64,000 nt of DNA, taken from assembly GCF_943914615.1 (NCBI RefSeq), contig NZ_CALUCS010000007.1:35079-99078 (forward strand), read 5' to 3'. The stretch comes from an uncultured Corynebacterium sp. GTDB lineage: Bacteria; Actinomycetota; Actinomycetes; Mycobacteriales; Mycobacteriaceae. Under the pieces are notes generated by a model. That model did not search any database, was not told the DNA's origin, and saw only the letters and a program-made list of their open reading frames with translations. Shown in pieces: positions 33,383-41,528 of this stretch (its first letter is position 1; each line of letters starts with the position of its first letter). Both the position numbers and the translations under genes were made by a program.

Positions 33383-34750
33383 ATGGTTGAATTGCTTGCG
33401 CGAGGCGAACTTCGCATTCGGGGGAATTTCTTACTTTGGGGGTTGGGAATAATGGGTTCAGTGGCACTTTTGGCTGCCGATTCTGCTGACGCTAGGCATA
33501 CTGCCTGGTGGGCGTGGGTTCTATGCGGGTTGCTGGCGATCGGGTGCATCGTAGCGGGTTGGTTCGCCTTCGCCCGCAGCCTCACCACCACGGATCAGGG
33601 CACGCGATGGTTCCGCCTGCTCTGCGTGCATGACAGGTTGTGGGGCGAGCCGTCGTCGCGGCGGATTTCTAGCGACCGGCTGGCCGGTGGCTTGGGTCTT
33701 TCTCTTGTGGACGCCACCCTCTCCACCGCAACCGTCCCCACCAAACCTTTCGGCCGCGGCTGGTTGGGGGATTCCTCTGCCACTCTGGTGGGCGTGCCGG
33801 AGCACGCGGCGGCGCGGATGCCTTTTGCCGCCAGCGGGTGCGGGGTGTGGGCTCTACCTGCGGAGGCTCCACCGGTGGGCGCGCAGGTCTCCGGGCTGGC
33901 AGAGCAGTTGAGTGTCCCGGCTGCACCGGGATGGTTTATCGGACTGACCGACGCGGGCGAATCCATGCTGGTGCACCCCATTCCCGGCGCGACTTTTGCG
34001 GTGTTTGGAACGAGTGCGCAGCTGCGCGCGTTGGAGGGGTCAATGAATTGGCCGGAAGAGCTCTTCGAGTTGCGCAGGTTCAGCGGTAACGCTGGCGGGG
34101 CGGGCGCGGTGGGTGTAGCGGACGCCCTGGGTGCGACGGATGCGTTCGCAGGCGATGAGGGGGCGAAAACTCAGGTGCTGTTCGTGGAAGTCCCCGCAGC
34201 TTCTCGCGGACCACGCAACACGCATAGTTCGCACAGTTCGCGCAGCGGGAGTGTTGGCTTCGCTGCGGCGGAGGACGTGCTCGCCCAGGGGCGCGAGCGC
34301 CTGCAACTGCTGGGGCACCCCACGGTGGATGTGTATATCGCAGTTCCACCGGTTGGCACGGGAACGGTCCTGGCCCACGGAGAGCACCGGGAGTACTTCA
34401 ACTTTTTCGCCGTCACGGCGCCCGCGTTGAAGCCAACGCCTAAGCTGGCGACACAGACCGTTCCACAGCTCGCGCCGAAACCTGCGCCGCAGCCCGCGCC
34501 ACTGAATGCGCCGGTTGCAGCTGTGGCTTCTACAACCGCTCCCGCCCCTGCCACTTCAAGGCGCGCAAGGCACCGCCGGGTGAAGTCGCATGCTCACAAG
34601 CACCGCTTCCCTCACGGGGCAGTGTCCGGCTCTGCGGCCGGTCCCGCATCTACAGCGGCTGCCTCCGCCGACTCCCTACCGCTGCCCACCGGCGAGCGCT
34701 TGGCGCGGGTCGTCAGTGCACGCTCCGCCAGCTCCTCGTCGGCCGGGTAA
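33383..34750 (+). CDS. Two-helix membrane protein at the ESX-4 locus, possible EccE-like protein
   Basis: A 455-residue protein from ATG 33383; an in-frame GTG at 33305 would add 26 residues. Two close transmembrane helices near the N-terminus (FLLWGLGIMGSVALLA and WAWVLCGLLAIGCIVAGWF) are followed by a soluble domain and an Ala/Pro-rich, basic tail (RRARHRRVKSHAHKHR). Topology and place beside eccB resemble EccE, which many ESX-4 loci lack, but I recognise no EccE sequence motif. Its last 139 bp overlap the convergent truA. Function unassigned. Confidence 0.6.
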   Translation: MVELLARGELRIRGNFLLWGLGIMGSVALLAADSADARHTAWWAWVLCGLLAIGCIVAGWFAFARSLTTTDQGTRWFRLLCVHDRLWGEPSSRRISSDRLAGGLGLSLVDATLSTATVPTKPFGRGWLGDSSATLVGVPEHAAARMPFAASGCGVWALPAEAPPVGAQVSGLAEQLSVPAAPGWFIGLTDAGESMLVHPIPGATFAVFGTSAQLRALEGSMNWPEELFELRRFSGNAGGAGAVGVADALGATDAFAGDEGAKTQVLFVEVPAASRGPRNTHSSHSSRSGSVGFAAAEDVLAQGRERLQLLGHPTVDVYIAVPPVGTGTVLAHGEHREYFNFFAVTAPALKPTPKLATQTVPQLAPKPAPQPAPLNAPVAAVASTTAPAPATSRRARHRRVKSHAHKHRFPHGAVSGSAAGPASTAAASADSLPLPTGERLARVVSARSASSSSAG

Positions 34751-35664
34751 TCCACCCGCACCAGGTTCAAACCGGCCGCCGGCGCGACCGGCACGGCAGA
34801 GCTGCGCTTCGTCTCCTTCAACAACCCCGGAGTGAAATCCTCCGGTCGCTTGCCCGACCCGACTGTCAGAGCCGCTCCTACCAGGGAACGCACCATCGAC
34901 CAACAAAAAGCATCCGCGGTCACGTGCGCCTCGTAGGTCTGCGGTTCCGCCTCCGTGGAGACATCCACCCAGCGGAACTCCTGCAGCTCGCGAACTGTCG
35001 TGGCACCCTCGCGGGCCTTGCAAAACGCCGCGAAGTCGTTCAAACCGATTAACGCATCGGAGGCCGCCTGAGTCTTCCCCAGATCAATCGGGTGGCGCCA
35101 CGCTGCCGTATCCCGCGCCCGCACCGGCACGGGCCCGGCCGGATGTGTCGTCACGCGATAGATGTAGTGCCGGCGCAGCGCGGAGAAGCGGGCGTCAAAA
35201 CCCTGCGGAGCAACACTCGCCCCGTGCAACCGCACGTCTGCAGGCAACATGCGCGACAGGCGCCGCACCAGATCCTCCGGGCGGGTCAGCGAGCGCTGTT
35301 CGAAGGCGTCCGCCGGGATGTCCGCGTGGCAGACCTGACCGCTGGCATGCACGCCCGCGTCGGTGCGCCCGGCAACGACCAGCTCAATGGGATGGCGCGT
35401 GACCAGCGACAATTTCTCCTGCAGCACTCCCGCGACCGTGCGTAGCCCGCCGGACTGCGTGGCCCAGCCGTGGAAATCCGTGCCGTCGTAGGCCACGTCC
35501 AGGCGCACCCGCACCAGCTCGCCGAATTGGTTGGGCTGGTCAGCCTGGTTGGCCAGGTCGGCCTGCGGAACCTGCGGAGTCTCGGGCATGGGTGGGGCGC
35601 CTCCTTCGGATGGACGTTCGGCTAACTCGGCTAGCTGTTGCTGCTCAGCTGCTGCATTCGCCAT
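34612..35664 (-). CDS. truA: tRNA pseudouridine(38-40) synthase TruA
   Basis: A 350-residue enzyme modifying U38-U40 in the anticodon arm. The catalytic Asp lies in VAGRTDAGVHASGQV. Other marks are DVAYDGTDFHGWA, the fold segment RRHYIYRV and FCWSMVRSLVGA. The N-terminal 45 residues are a Gln/Pro-rich extension, and the 45 residues past RVDYPADEE are not conserved and overlap the neighbouring gene. ATG 35664 was chosen; GTG 35670 or a later start is possible. It precedes the ribosomal alpha operon as in other actinobacteria. Confidence 0.94.
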   Translation of the reverse strand: MANAAAEQQQLAELAERPSEGGAPPMPETPQVPQADLANQADQPNQFGELVRVRLDVAYDGTDFHGWATQSGGLRTVAGVLQEKLSLVTRHPIELVVAGRTDAGVHASGQVCHADIPADAFEQRSLTRPEDLVRRLSRMLPADVRLHGASVAPQGFDARFSALRRHYIYRVTTHPAGPVPVRARDTAAWRHPIDLGKTQAASDALIGLNDFAAFCKAREGATTVRELQEFRWVDVSTEAEPQTYEAHVTADAFCWSMVRSLVGAALTVGSGKRPEDFTPGLLKETKRSSAVPVAPAAGLNLVRVDYPADEELAERALTTRAKRSPVGSGRESAEAAAVDAGPAAEPDTAP

Positions 35665-35694
35665 GGGCACTATGCGCGCCTTAGTCTAGTCTGC

Positions 35695-36122
35695 GTGCAA
35701 GACAACGAATTCTCCGCCTCCACCCTCGACTCGCGCGCCCGCCGTCTAGTCGCGTGGGTCGCCGCCCTTAATGGCCTTGGCTTCGTCGTTGAGGTGACGA
35801 TCGCGCTGGTCATCGGCTCCGCCGCCCTTTTTGCTGACGCCGCAGACTTCCTCGAAGACACCCTCATCAACGTTCTGGTACTCACCGCCCTGGGGTGGTC
35901 AGTCGCCAGCCGCCGGAAGGCCAGCTACGCACTGGCGGGGCTGATTCTGATCCCGGCTTTCGTCTGTGCTGATGCTCGGCGCAGGGGTAGTCATGTTGTT
36001 CTGGGCCAGCGCGTGGCCGGACATAGTGGTCGGCGTGGTGATCGGTCTGATTAACCTCTCGGCGGCGAAGGAGGTCTTTGAGCAGGCCCGCGCGGAGGAG
36101 CCAGAGCTCGAAATGGATTAGG
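35695..36122 (+). pseudogene. Degenerate cation transporter gene (CDF-like)
   Basis: From GTG 35695 the frame encodes a CDF-like N-terminus (FVVEVTIALVIGSAALFADAADFLED ... YALAGLILIPAF) and then changes to unrelated sequence. In the +1 frame from about 35967, LMLGAGVVMLFWASAWPDIVVG continues to a Lys/Glu-rich end at a TAG (36120-36122), the expected C-terminus of this transporter group. The middle part (about 60-70 residues with the second metal-binding region) is missing. I read it as an internal deletion plus frame change. Some transcription may remain, but not a working transporter. Confidence 0.75.
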
Positions 36123-36149
36123 CGTCTGGGGCGATCCGCAGCGGGGGTG

Positions 36150-36177
36150 GGTGGCGTCAATAAGTAAGCAACAAAAA
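36150..36177 (+). repeat. Dispersed motif copy downstream of the rplQ terminator
   Basis: GGTGGCGTCAATAAGTAAGC followed by AACAAAAA. On the minus strand its T-rich part directly continues the rplQ terminator U-tract. Confidence 0.6.
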
Positions 36178-36178
36178 G

Positions 36179-36217
36179 GCGGGCCACGAGCTACCCGATT
36201 GGGTAACCGTGACCCGC
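36179..36217 (-). terminator. Intrinsic terminator of the rpsM-rplQ operon
   Basis: GCGGGCCACG pairs with CGTGACCCGC and an inner CTACCC-N4-GGGTAA stem; on the minus strand CTTTTTGTTG follows. It lies 27 bp past the rplQ stop. Confidence 0.82.
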
Positions 36218-36243
36218 CTCAAAGCTAGGCGAGAGCGCCGGAC

Positions 36244-36807
36244 TTACTTGTCCTCAGCAGCCTCTTCAGCCTTAGCCTCGTCGGCAGCCTCAGCAGCCTC
36301 AGCCTCGGCGGCCTTGTCGGTTGCGGTGTCAGCCTCAACCTCCGGAGCCTCCTCAGCCTCTTCAGCCTTAGCCTCTGCAGCCTCGGCCTCAGCCTTCTTG
36401 GCCTTGGAAGCGGCAACGCGGTTAGCGCGCTCCGCCTCGGTGGAGGCCAGCTGCTCCGTCACCAGGGAAATCTGGGAGATCGGAGCGTTGTCGCCCTTGC
36501 GGTTCTCCAGCTTGATGATGCGGGTGTAGCCACCCGGACGGCCTTCGAACTTCGGAGCCAGCTCGTTGAACAGGTAAGCAACAACTTCCTTGTTCGGGAT
36601 GAGCTTCAGCACGTTGCGGCGGTCCGCCAGGGTGCCGCGCTTGGCCTTGGTGATGATCTTCTCGACGTAGGGGCGCAGCAGCTTAGCCTTTGCGTCCGTG
36701 GTCTTAATGGCGCCGTGCTCAAACAGCTGAGCAGCGAGGTTGGACAGGATCTTCTTCTGGTGGGAAGCAGAACCGCCCAGGCGGGCGCCCTTCTTTGGGG
36801 TAGGCAT
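36244..36807 (-). CDS. rplQ: 50S ribosomal protein L17
   Basis: A 187-residue L17. The conserved part is residues 1-120 (MPTPKKGARLGGSASHQKKIL, FEHGAIKTTDAKAKLLRPYVEK, GGYTRIIKLENRKGDNA). The last 65 residues form an Ala/Glu-rich extension typical of actinobacterial L17. It is the last gene of the operon starting with rpsM. Confidence 0.97.
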   Translation of the reverse strand: MPTPKKGARLGGSASHQKKILSNLAAQLFEHGAIKTTDAKAKLLRPYVEKIITKAKRGTLADRRNVLKLIPNKEVVAYLFNELAPKFEGRPGGYTRIIKLENRKGDNAPISQISLVTEQLASTEAERANRVAASKAKKAEAEAAEAKAEEAEEAPEVEADTATDKAAEAEAAEAADEAKAEEAAEDK

Positions 36808-36862
36808 TAGTTCTCCTCGTGTGGATCTTTAAATCAGTGAGCGCGTGCGGTTAACCACCGGG

Positions 36863-37876
36863 TTATTCCGCGATGTCCTCGCCCTCGGTGTCGATGAACT
36901 CGCCGGTCTCTGCGTCGTAGCCCTCAATATCGGTGATATCGAAGCCCTCCGGAGCGTCCTTCAGGCCCAAGCCCAAGCCAGCCAGCTTGACCTTGACCTC
37001 GTTGATGGACTTCTGGCCGAAGTTGCGGATGTCCAGCAGGTCGGACTCCGTGCGTGCAGCCAGCTCGCCGACGGTGTGAATCTCTTCACGCTTCAGGCAG
37101 TTGTAGGAGCGGACGGAGAAGTTCAGGTCCTCGATCGGCATGCTGTAGGCAGCGATGTGCTCGCTCTCCTGCGGCGACGGGCCGATTTCGATGCCCTCTG
37201 CTTCGTGGTTCAGCTCCTGGGCCAGACCGAACAGCTCCACCAGGGTCTTACCTGCGGATGCCATAGCATCACGGGCGGTGATGGAGTTCTTCGTCTCCAC
37301 GTCCAGAACCAGCTTGTCGAAGTCCGTGCGCTGTTCCACACGAGTTGCCTCGACCTTGTAGCTGACCTTCAGGACCGGGGAGTAAATCTGGTCGACCGGG
37401 ATGCGTCCGATTTCAGAAGAAGCTGTAGCAGCCGGAACGTAGCCGCGGCCACGCTCGACAGTCATCTCGATTTCCAGCTTGCCCTGCTCGTTCAGGGTGG
37501 CGATGTGCAGGTCCTGGTTGTGAACCTCCACGCCAGCCGGAACCTCAACGTCGGCGCCGGTAACCTCGCCCGGGCCTTCCTTGCGGATGAACATCGAGAC
37601 GGGCTCGTCGGAGTCGCTGGACAGAACCAGGGACTTGATGTTCAGGATGATGTCGGAAACATCTTCCTTCACGCCCGGGATGGTAGTGAACTCGTGGAGC
37701 ACACCCTCGATGCGCAGGGAGGTCACTGCCGCGCCCGGGATGGACGACAGCAGAGTCCGGCGCAGGGAGTTACCCAGCGTGTAGCCGAAGCCCGGCTCCA
37801 GCGGCTCGATGACGAACCGGGAGCGGGAATCGTCGATGAACTCTTCCGTGAGCGCGGGGCGCTGTGAAATGAGCAT
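36863..37876 (-). CDS. rpoA: DNA-directed RNA polymerase alpha subunit
   Basis: A 337-residue subunit. The N-terminal domain (FVIEPLEPGFGYTLGNSLRRTLLSS) dimerises and nucleates the core enzyme; the C-terminal domain (NCLKREEIHTVGELAARTESDLLDIRNFG) binds UP elements and activators. The tail is acidic, as in actinobacteria. It lies between rpsD and rplQ. Confidence 0.98.
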   Translation of the reverse strand: MLISQRPALTEEFIDDSRSRFVIEPLEPGFGYTLGNSLRRTLLSSIPGAAVTSLRIEGVLHEFTTIPGVKEDVSDIILNIKSLVLSSDSDEPVSMFIRKEGPGEVTGADVEVPAGVEVHNQDLHIATLNEQGKLEIEMTVERGRGYVPAATASSEIGRIPVDQIYSPVLKVSYKVEATRVEQRTDFDKLVLDVETKNSITARDAMASAGKTLVELFGLAQELNHEAEGIEIGPSPQESEHIAAYSMPIEDLNFSVRSYNCLKREEIHTVGELAARTESDLLDIRNFGQKSINEVKVKLAGLGLGLKDAPEGFDITDIEGYDAETGEFIDTEGEDIAE

Positions 37877-38020
37877 TGTTAAAGCTTCTCCTTTTTCGGC
37901 GACCGCTATATGACGCCGTTAGGGGGACTACCGCCACCAGGTTTGGTAGACGGTGCGGACGGTAGAAAACCGCGTTTGGTGTTCTATCCGAAGTAATTCT
38001 AACGAATAGGTTCGTCAGTT

Positions 38021-38626
38021 TTACTTCGAGTAGAGCTCGACGATCAGCTGTTCCTGCAGCGGAATGTCGATCTGAGCGCGCTCGGGCAGCTGGTGCACGA
38101 GGATGCGCAGAGTGGACGGTACGACCTGCAGCCAAGCAGGAACGACCGTATCGACCAGGGCTTCCTGAGCCTCTTCGAACCACAGCATCGAGCGGGACTT
38201 CTCACGCACGTCGATGATGTCGTACTGGGAGACCTTGAAGGAAGGAACGTTGACCTTCTTGCCGTTCACGGTGAAGTGACCGTGGGAAACCAGCTGGCGA
38301 GCCTGGCGGCGGGTGCGTGCCAGACCTGCGCGGTAGACAACGTTGTCCAGGCGAGACTCCAGCAGGATGACCAGGTTGTCACCGGTCTTGCCCGGGCGAC
38401 GGTTGGCCTCTGCGTAGTAGCGGCGGAACTGCTTCTCCAGAACGCCGTAGGTGTACTTCGCCTTCTGCTTCTCCTGCAGCTGCAGGAGGTACTCGGACTC
38501 CTTGATGCGAGCACGACCAGCCTGCCCCGGAGGGTAGGGGCGACGCTCGAAGGAGTTGTCGCCGCCGACGAGGTCGACGCGGAGGCGACGGGACTTACGG
38601 GTTACGGGGCCGGTATAACGAGCCAT
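38021..38626 (-). CDS. rpsD: 30S ribosomal protein S4
   Basis: A 201-residue primary 16S rRNA-binding protein. MARYTGPVTRKSRRL opens it; the S4 domain (RLDNVVYRAGLARTRRQARQLVSHGHFTVNG) and the end LIVELYSK are diagnostic. The N-terminal zinc cysteines of some S4 forms are absent. It is followed by rpoA after 144 bp. Confidence 0.98.
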   Translation of the reverse strand: MARYTGPVTRKSRRLRVDLVGGDNSFERRPYPPGQAGRARIKESEYLLQLQEKQKAKYTYGVLEKQFRRYYAEANRRPGKTGDNLVILLESRLDNVVYRAGLARTRRQARQLVSHGHFTVNGKKVNVPSFKVSQYDIIDVREKSRSMLWFEEAQEALVDTVVPAWLQVVPSTLRILVHQLPERAQIDIPLQEQLIVELYSK

Positions 38627-38652
38627 TTTTGATCCCTAATCCTTTCTTCTCT

Positions 38653-39057
38653 TTAGACGCGACGACGCTTCGGCGGGCGGCAGCCGTTGTGCGGCTGCGG
38701 GGTGACGTCGGCAATGGTGCCAACCTCGAGGCCCGCGGTGGACAGGGAACGGATAGCGGTCTCGCGGCCGGAGCCCGGACCCTTCACGAAAACGTCAACC
38801 TTCTTCATGCCGTGGTCCATTGCCTTGCGGGCAGCGGACTCGGCAGCCATCTGAGCGGCGAAGGGGGTGGACTTACGGGAGCCCTTGAAGCCGACGTGGC
38901 CCGAGGAAGCCCAGGAAATCACAGCGCCCTTCGGGTCCGTGATGGACACGATGGTGTTGTTGAAGGTGGACTTGATGTATGCGTGGCCGTTGGCCACATT
39001 CTTCTTGACGACGCGACGGCCAGTGCGGCGCGCGCCGGAACGAGTCTTCGGAGGCAT
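38653..39057 (-). CDS. rpsK: 30S ribosomal protein S11
   Basis: A 134-residue S11 of the platform. NGHAYIKSTFNNTIVSITD, GHVGFKGSRKSTPFAAQ and the C-terminal DVTPQPHNGCRPPKRRRV identify it. It lies 3 bp after rpsM and 26 bp before rpsD. Confidence 0.98.
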   Translation of the reverse strand: MPPKTRSGARRTGRRVVKKNVANGHAYIKSTFNNTIVSITDPKGAVISWASSGHVGFKGSRKSTPFAAQMAAESAARKAMDHGMKKVDVFVKGPGSGRETAIRSLSTAGLEVGTIADVTPQPHNGCRPPKRRRV

Positions 39058-39060
39058 AGG

Positions 39061-39429
39061 TTACTTCTTCTTTCCTGCGATCGTCTTCTTGGGGCCCTTA
39101 CGGGTACGAGCATTGGTCTTGGTGCGCTGACCGCGGACCGGCAGGCCACGGCGGTGGCGCAGGCCCTGGTAGGAACCAATCTCAATCTTGCGGCGAATAT
39201 CGGCCTGGATCTCGCGGCGGAGGTCACCCTCCACCTTCCAGGTGTTTTCGATAACGTCACGCAGAGCGGACAGCTGCTCGTCGGTCAGATCCTTGGAGCG
39301 AAGATCAGGGGAGATGCCGGTCTTTTCCAACAGCTCCTTGGAACGGGCGGGGCCGATTCCGAAGATGTAGGTCAGTGCGACCTCCATGCGCTTCTCGCGT
39401 GGCAGGTCAACACCAGCAAGGCGTGCCAT
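39061..39429 (-). CDS. rpsM: 30S ribosomal protein S13
   Basis: A 122-residue S13 of the head and intersubunit bridges. MARLAGVDLPREKRMEVAL, YIFGIGPARSKELL, GLRHRRGLPVRGQRTKTNAR and the Lys-rich tail are diagnostic. ATG 39429 was chosen by family length; a longer frame upstream is not conserved. Unlike in M. tuberculosis, no rpmJ lies between infA and this gene. Confidence 0.97.
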   Translation of the reverse strand: MARLAGVDLPREKRMEVALTYIFGIGPARSKELLEKTGISPDLRSKDLTDEQLSALRDVIENTWKVEGDLRREIQADIRRKIEIGSYQGLRHRRGLPVRGQRTKTNARTRKGPKKTIAGKKK

Positions 39430-39552
39430 AGGGCATTTTCCTTCCGGTTTAGCGACGGTTTTCTCCACACTCGTCCCTTTTGATCCTTCGAGTATTTCGC
39501 CAACAGTCACGGAAGAGACTGTTCGGACACCAAGTGCCTTGAACGTGCGAAA

Positions 39553-39579
39553 CCAACACCCCAACTATCGGGGTGTTGG
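39553..39579. terminator. Hairpin between infA and rpsM
   Basis: CCAACACCCC and its perfect complement with a 7-nt loop. On the minus strand only TTT follows, so it may be a weak terminator or attenuator between infA and the rpsM operon. The rest of 39430-39676 has no gene. Confidence 0.5.
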
Positions 39580-39676
39580 AAGGAGGGCTCCGGCCGCCGC
39601 GGCCAGAGGTAGTGACCAGGTAGCTGCCGCCTCGGCGACGCTGCTACCTAGATTGGATGTATGGAGGCTTAACGAT

Positions 39677-39895
39677 TTACTTGTAGCGGTAAACGATACG
39701 CCCACGGGTCAGGTCGTAGGGAGACAGCTCCACGACAACCCGATCCTCAGGGAGAATACGGATGTAGTGCTGGCGCATCTTGCCGGAAATGTGGGCCAAC
39801 ACCTTGTGGCCGTTGTCCAGCTCGACACGGAACATCGCGTTTGGCAGGGGCTCGACGATGCGACCCTCAACCTCGATGGCGCCTTCTTTTGCCAT
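39677..39895 (-). CDS. infA: Translation initiation factor IF-1
   Basis: A 72-residue OB-fold factor binding the 30S A site. MAKEGAIEVEGRIVEPLPNA, FRVELDNGHKVLAHISGKM and LTRGRIVYRYK match throughout. ATG 39895 fits the family; GGAGG is only 2 bp away, so a TTG 9 bp upstream is a theoretical alternative. It appears to be transcribed separately from rpsM. Confidence 0.97.
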   Translation of the reverse strand: MAKEGAIEVEGRIVEPLPNAMFRVELDNGHKVLAHISGKMRQHYIRILPEDRVVVELSPYDLTRGRIVYRYK

Positions 39896-40057
39896 ATCCT
39901 CCAACGTTTCCCCAGCTCAGATTGCTGGTATGGGTGATGTTTTGCTACATACGGTGCAGTCTCAGAGCCTCCACCACGGTAGCTACCTTGGGCACCTACC
40001 GAGGCGAAAGTCTCATGCACCAACTGCATACAATACACGCGACCTGCGCAGATGCAA

Positions 40058-40099
40058 AAACGCTCGCCCCAGCCCTGTTGAAAGCCAGCGCGAGCGTTT
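40058..40099 (-). terminator. Intrinsic terminator of the symporter gene
   Basis: AAACGCTCGC and GCGAGCGTTT pair around a 22-nt loop; on the minus strand a TTTTT run follows. It lies 22 bp past the symporter stop. Confidence 0.8.
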
Positions 40100-40121
40100 G
40101 TCCACTCAAGCAGCGGAGCCT

Positions 40122-41315
40122 CTAGGCGGGCTGCTCCTCGCGGCGCAGCTGCCCCTTCGCTAGACGGTTCACCGTCATTGCAATCGCGCCGTCACCGGTG
40201 ACGTTACATGCGGTACCGAAGGAGTCGATGGCGATGTAAGCGACAATCATCAGTGCCACCTGGCCATCGTCGAAGCCCAGCTGGGATTGCAGCAGACCCA
40301 CGGCCGCCATAATCGCACCACCCGGCACACCTGGAGCTGCGATCATCATTACGCCCAGCAAGAAGATGAAGCCCAGGGCCATACCTGCGGTCATGTCCAC
40401 GCCCGTCATGTAGACAATGGAGAACGCGAACAGAGCGATCTTCTGCATGGAACCGGAAAGGTGCACCGTTGCACACAACGGCACCACGAAGTCGGCGACA
40501 GACTGGGATACCCCGTTCTTGCGGGTGCACTCCAGGGTCACCGGAATGGTTGCGGCAGAAGAGGAGGTACCCAGGGCGGTGAAGTAGGCGGGCAGCATGT
40601 TTTTCAGCGCCGTGAACGGGTTGCGCTGTGCAAAGAGCCCAGCCAGCAGGTATTGCAGCGCCAAGATGGCCCATGTCATCAGTACGGCGAGGATCAGTAC
40701 CTTAGCGAACTGCGTCAGCGTGAGCTTCAGGTTGCCGTTCATACTCATGGTCAGGAACACACCGAAGATGTAGAACGGCAGCAGCGGGATGATGAAGCTC
40801 TGGATGACCTTCATGGTCACCTCGCGCAGCTCCTCAGCACCCTTGTACAAAACCTCGGTACGCATCGAGGCCATAGCGATACCCACGGTAAATGCCAGCA
40901 GCAGCGCGGACATCACGCCCAGCGGTGGGTCCATCTCTACGGAGAAGAACGGCGCCAGCGCACCCTCTTCAATATCCTTGGCCTCGATCATCGACTCGTT
41001 GCCCAGCAGCGAGGGGTAAAGCCCTTCCGCCACGCCAAAGGCGATCAGGCCGGAAATGATGGTGGAAACGTAGGCGATGCCGGCGGTCACAGCCAGCCAC
41101 TTACCAGCTCCGCGACCCAAGCTGGCGATAGCCGGGGCGATCAGGGCGAAGATCAGAACCGGGACGAAGAATCCCAGGAAGTTCGCGAACAGCCCATTGA
41201 AGGTCGCGAATACGCGGCCGGCCCACTCCGGGAAGAAGAGGCTGCAGACGATACCCAAGACGATCGCGACGATGATCTTAAATATCAGAGAATTAAAAAA
41301 TCGGGATCCATTCAT
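40122..41315 (-). CDS. Dicarboxylate/amino acid:cation symporter (DAACS family)
   Basis: A 397-residue transporter with about eight transmembrane helices and two re-entrant loops. The family signature is seen in AYFTALGTSSSAATIPVTLEC (serine-rich loop) and in DSFGTACNVTGDGAIAMTVNR (substrate and Na+ site). SIVYMTGVDMTAGMALGF fits the seventh helix region. It probably imports glutamate, serine/threonine or a C4-dicarboxylate with Na+ or H+; the substrate cannot be fixed by eye. It is monocistronic and lies between infA and map. Confidence 0.88.
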   Translation of the reverse strand: MNGSRFFNSLIFKIIVAIVLGIVCSLFFPEWAGRVFATFNGLFANFLGFFVPVLIFALIAPAIASLGRGAGKWLAVTAGIAYVSTIISGLIAFGVAEGLYPSLLGNESMIEAKDIEEGALAPFFSVEMDPPLGVMSALLLAFTVGIAMASMRTEVLYKGAEELREVTMKVIQSFIIPLLPFYIFGVFLTMSMNGNLKLTLTQFAKVLILAVLMTWAILALQYLLAGLFAQRNPFTALKNMLPAYFTALGTSSSAATIPVTLECTRKNGVSQSVADFVVPLCATVHLSGSMQKIALFAFSIVYMTGVDMTAGMALGFIFLLGVMMIAAPGVPGGAIMAAVGLLQSQLGFDDGQVALMIVAYIAIDSFGTACNVTGDGAIAMTVNRLAKGQLRREEQPA

Positions 41316-41528
41316 GCTGGCGCTTTCCCTTTATAAATGATTGTAGGTCCTCAAGAAACGATTATGTTTAGCCTACTCGCAATACTTGATTCCCCAATAA
41401 TCGCCGGTTTCCCACCAACCCCCTTCCCTGCGCCCCTCCCCCTGCGCCCCTGACCTTCTGCCATCCTGCTAGACCCCGACACCGCACCTGCCGGGGAAGG
41501 CGGCAGGGGGCGTCACCAAAAAAGACAG
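41316..41528. other. Intergenic region with hairpin and dispersed motif after map
   Basis: About 210 bp between map and the symporter gene, no gene seen. It holds a short hairpin CCTGCCG-N7-CGGCAGG (41487-41507) and, fused to it, the dispersed motif GGGGGCGTCACCAAAAAAG (41506-41526), which touches the map stop. The AT-rich stretch 41330-41410 should contain the symporter promoter. Confidence 0.55.

Noticed and set aside
35830..35845. T-run plus TGACGCC in the cation transporter pseudogene as a dispersed motif copy
   Set aside because: It encodes the conserved ALFADAADF of the transporter family, so protein conservation explains it. The same applies to matches at 28350 (EccC), 35191 (TruA) and 3697 (SigD).
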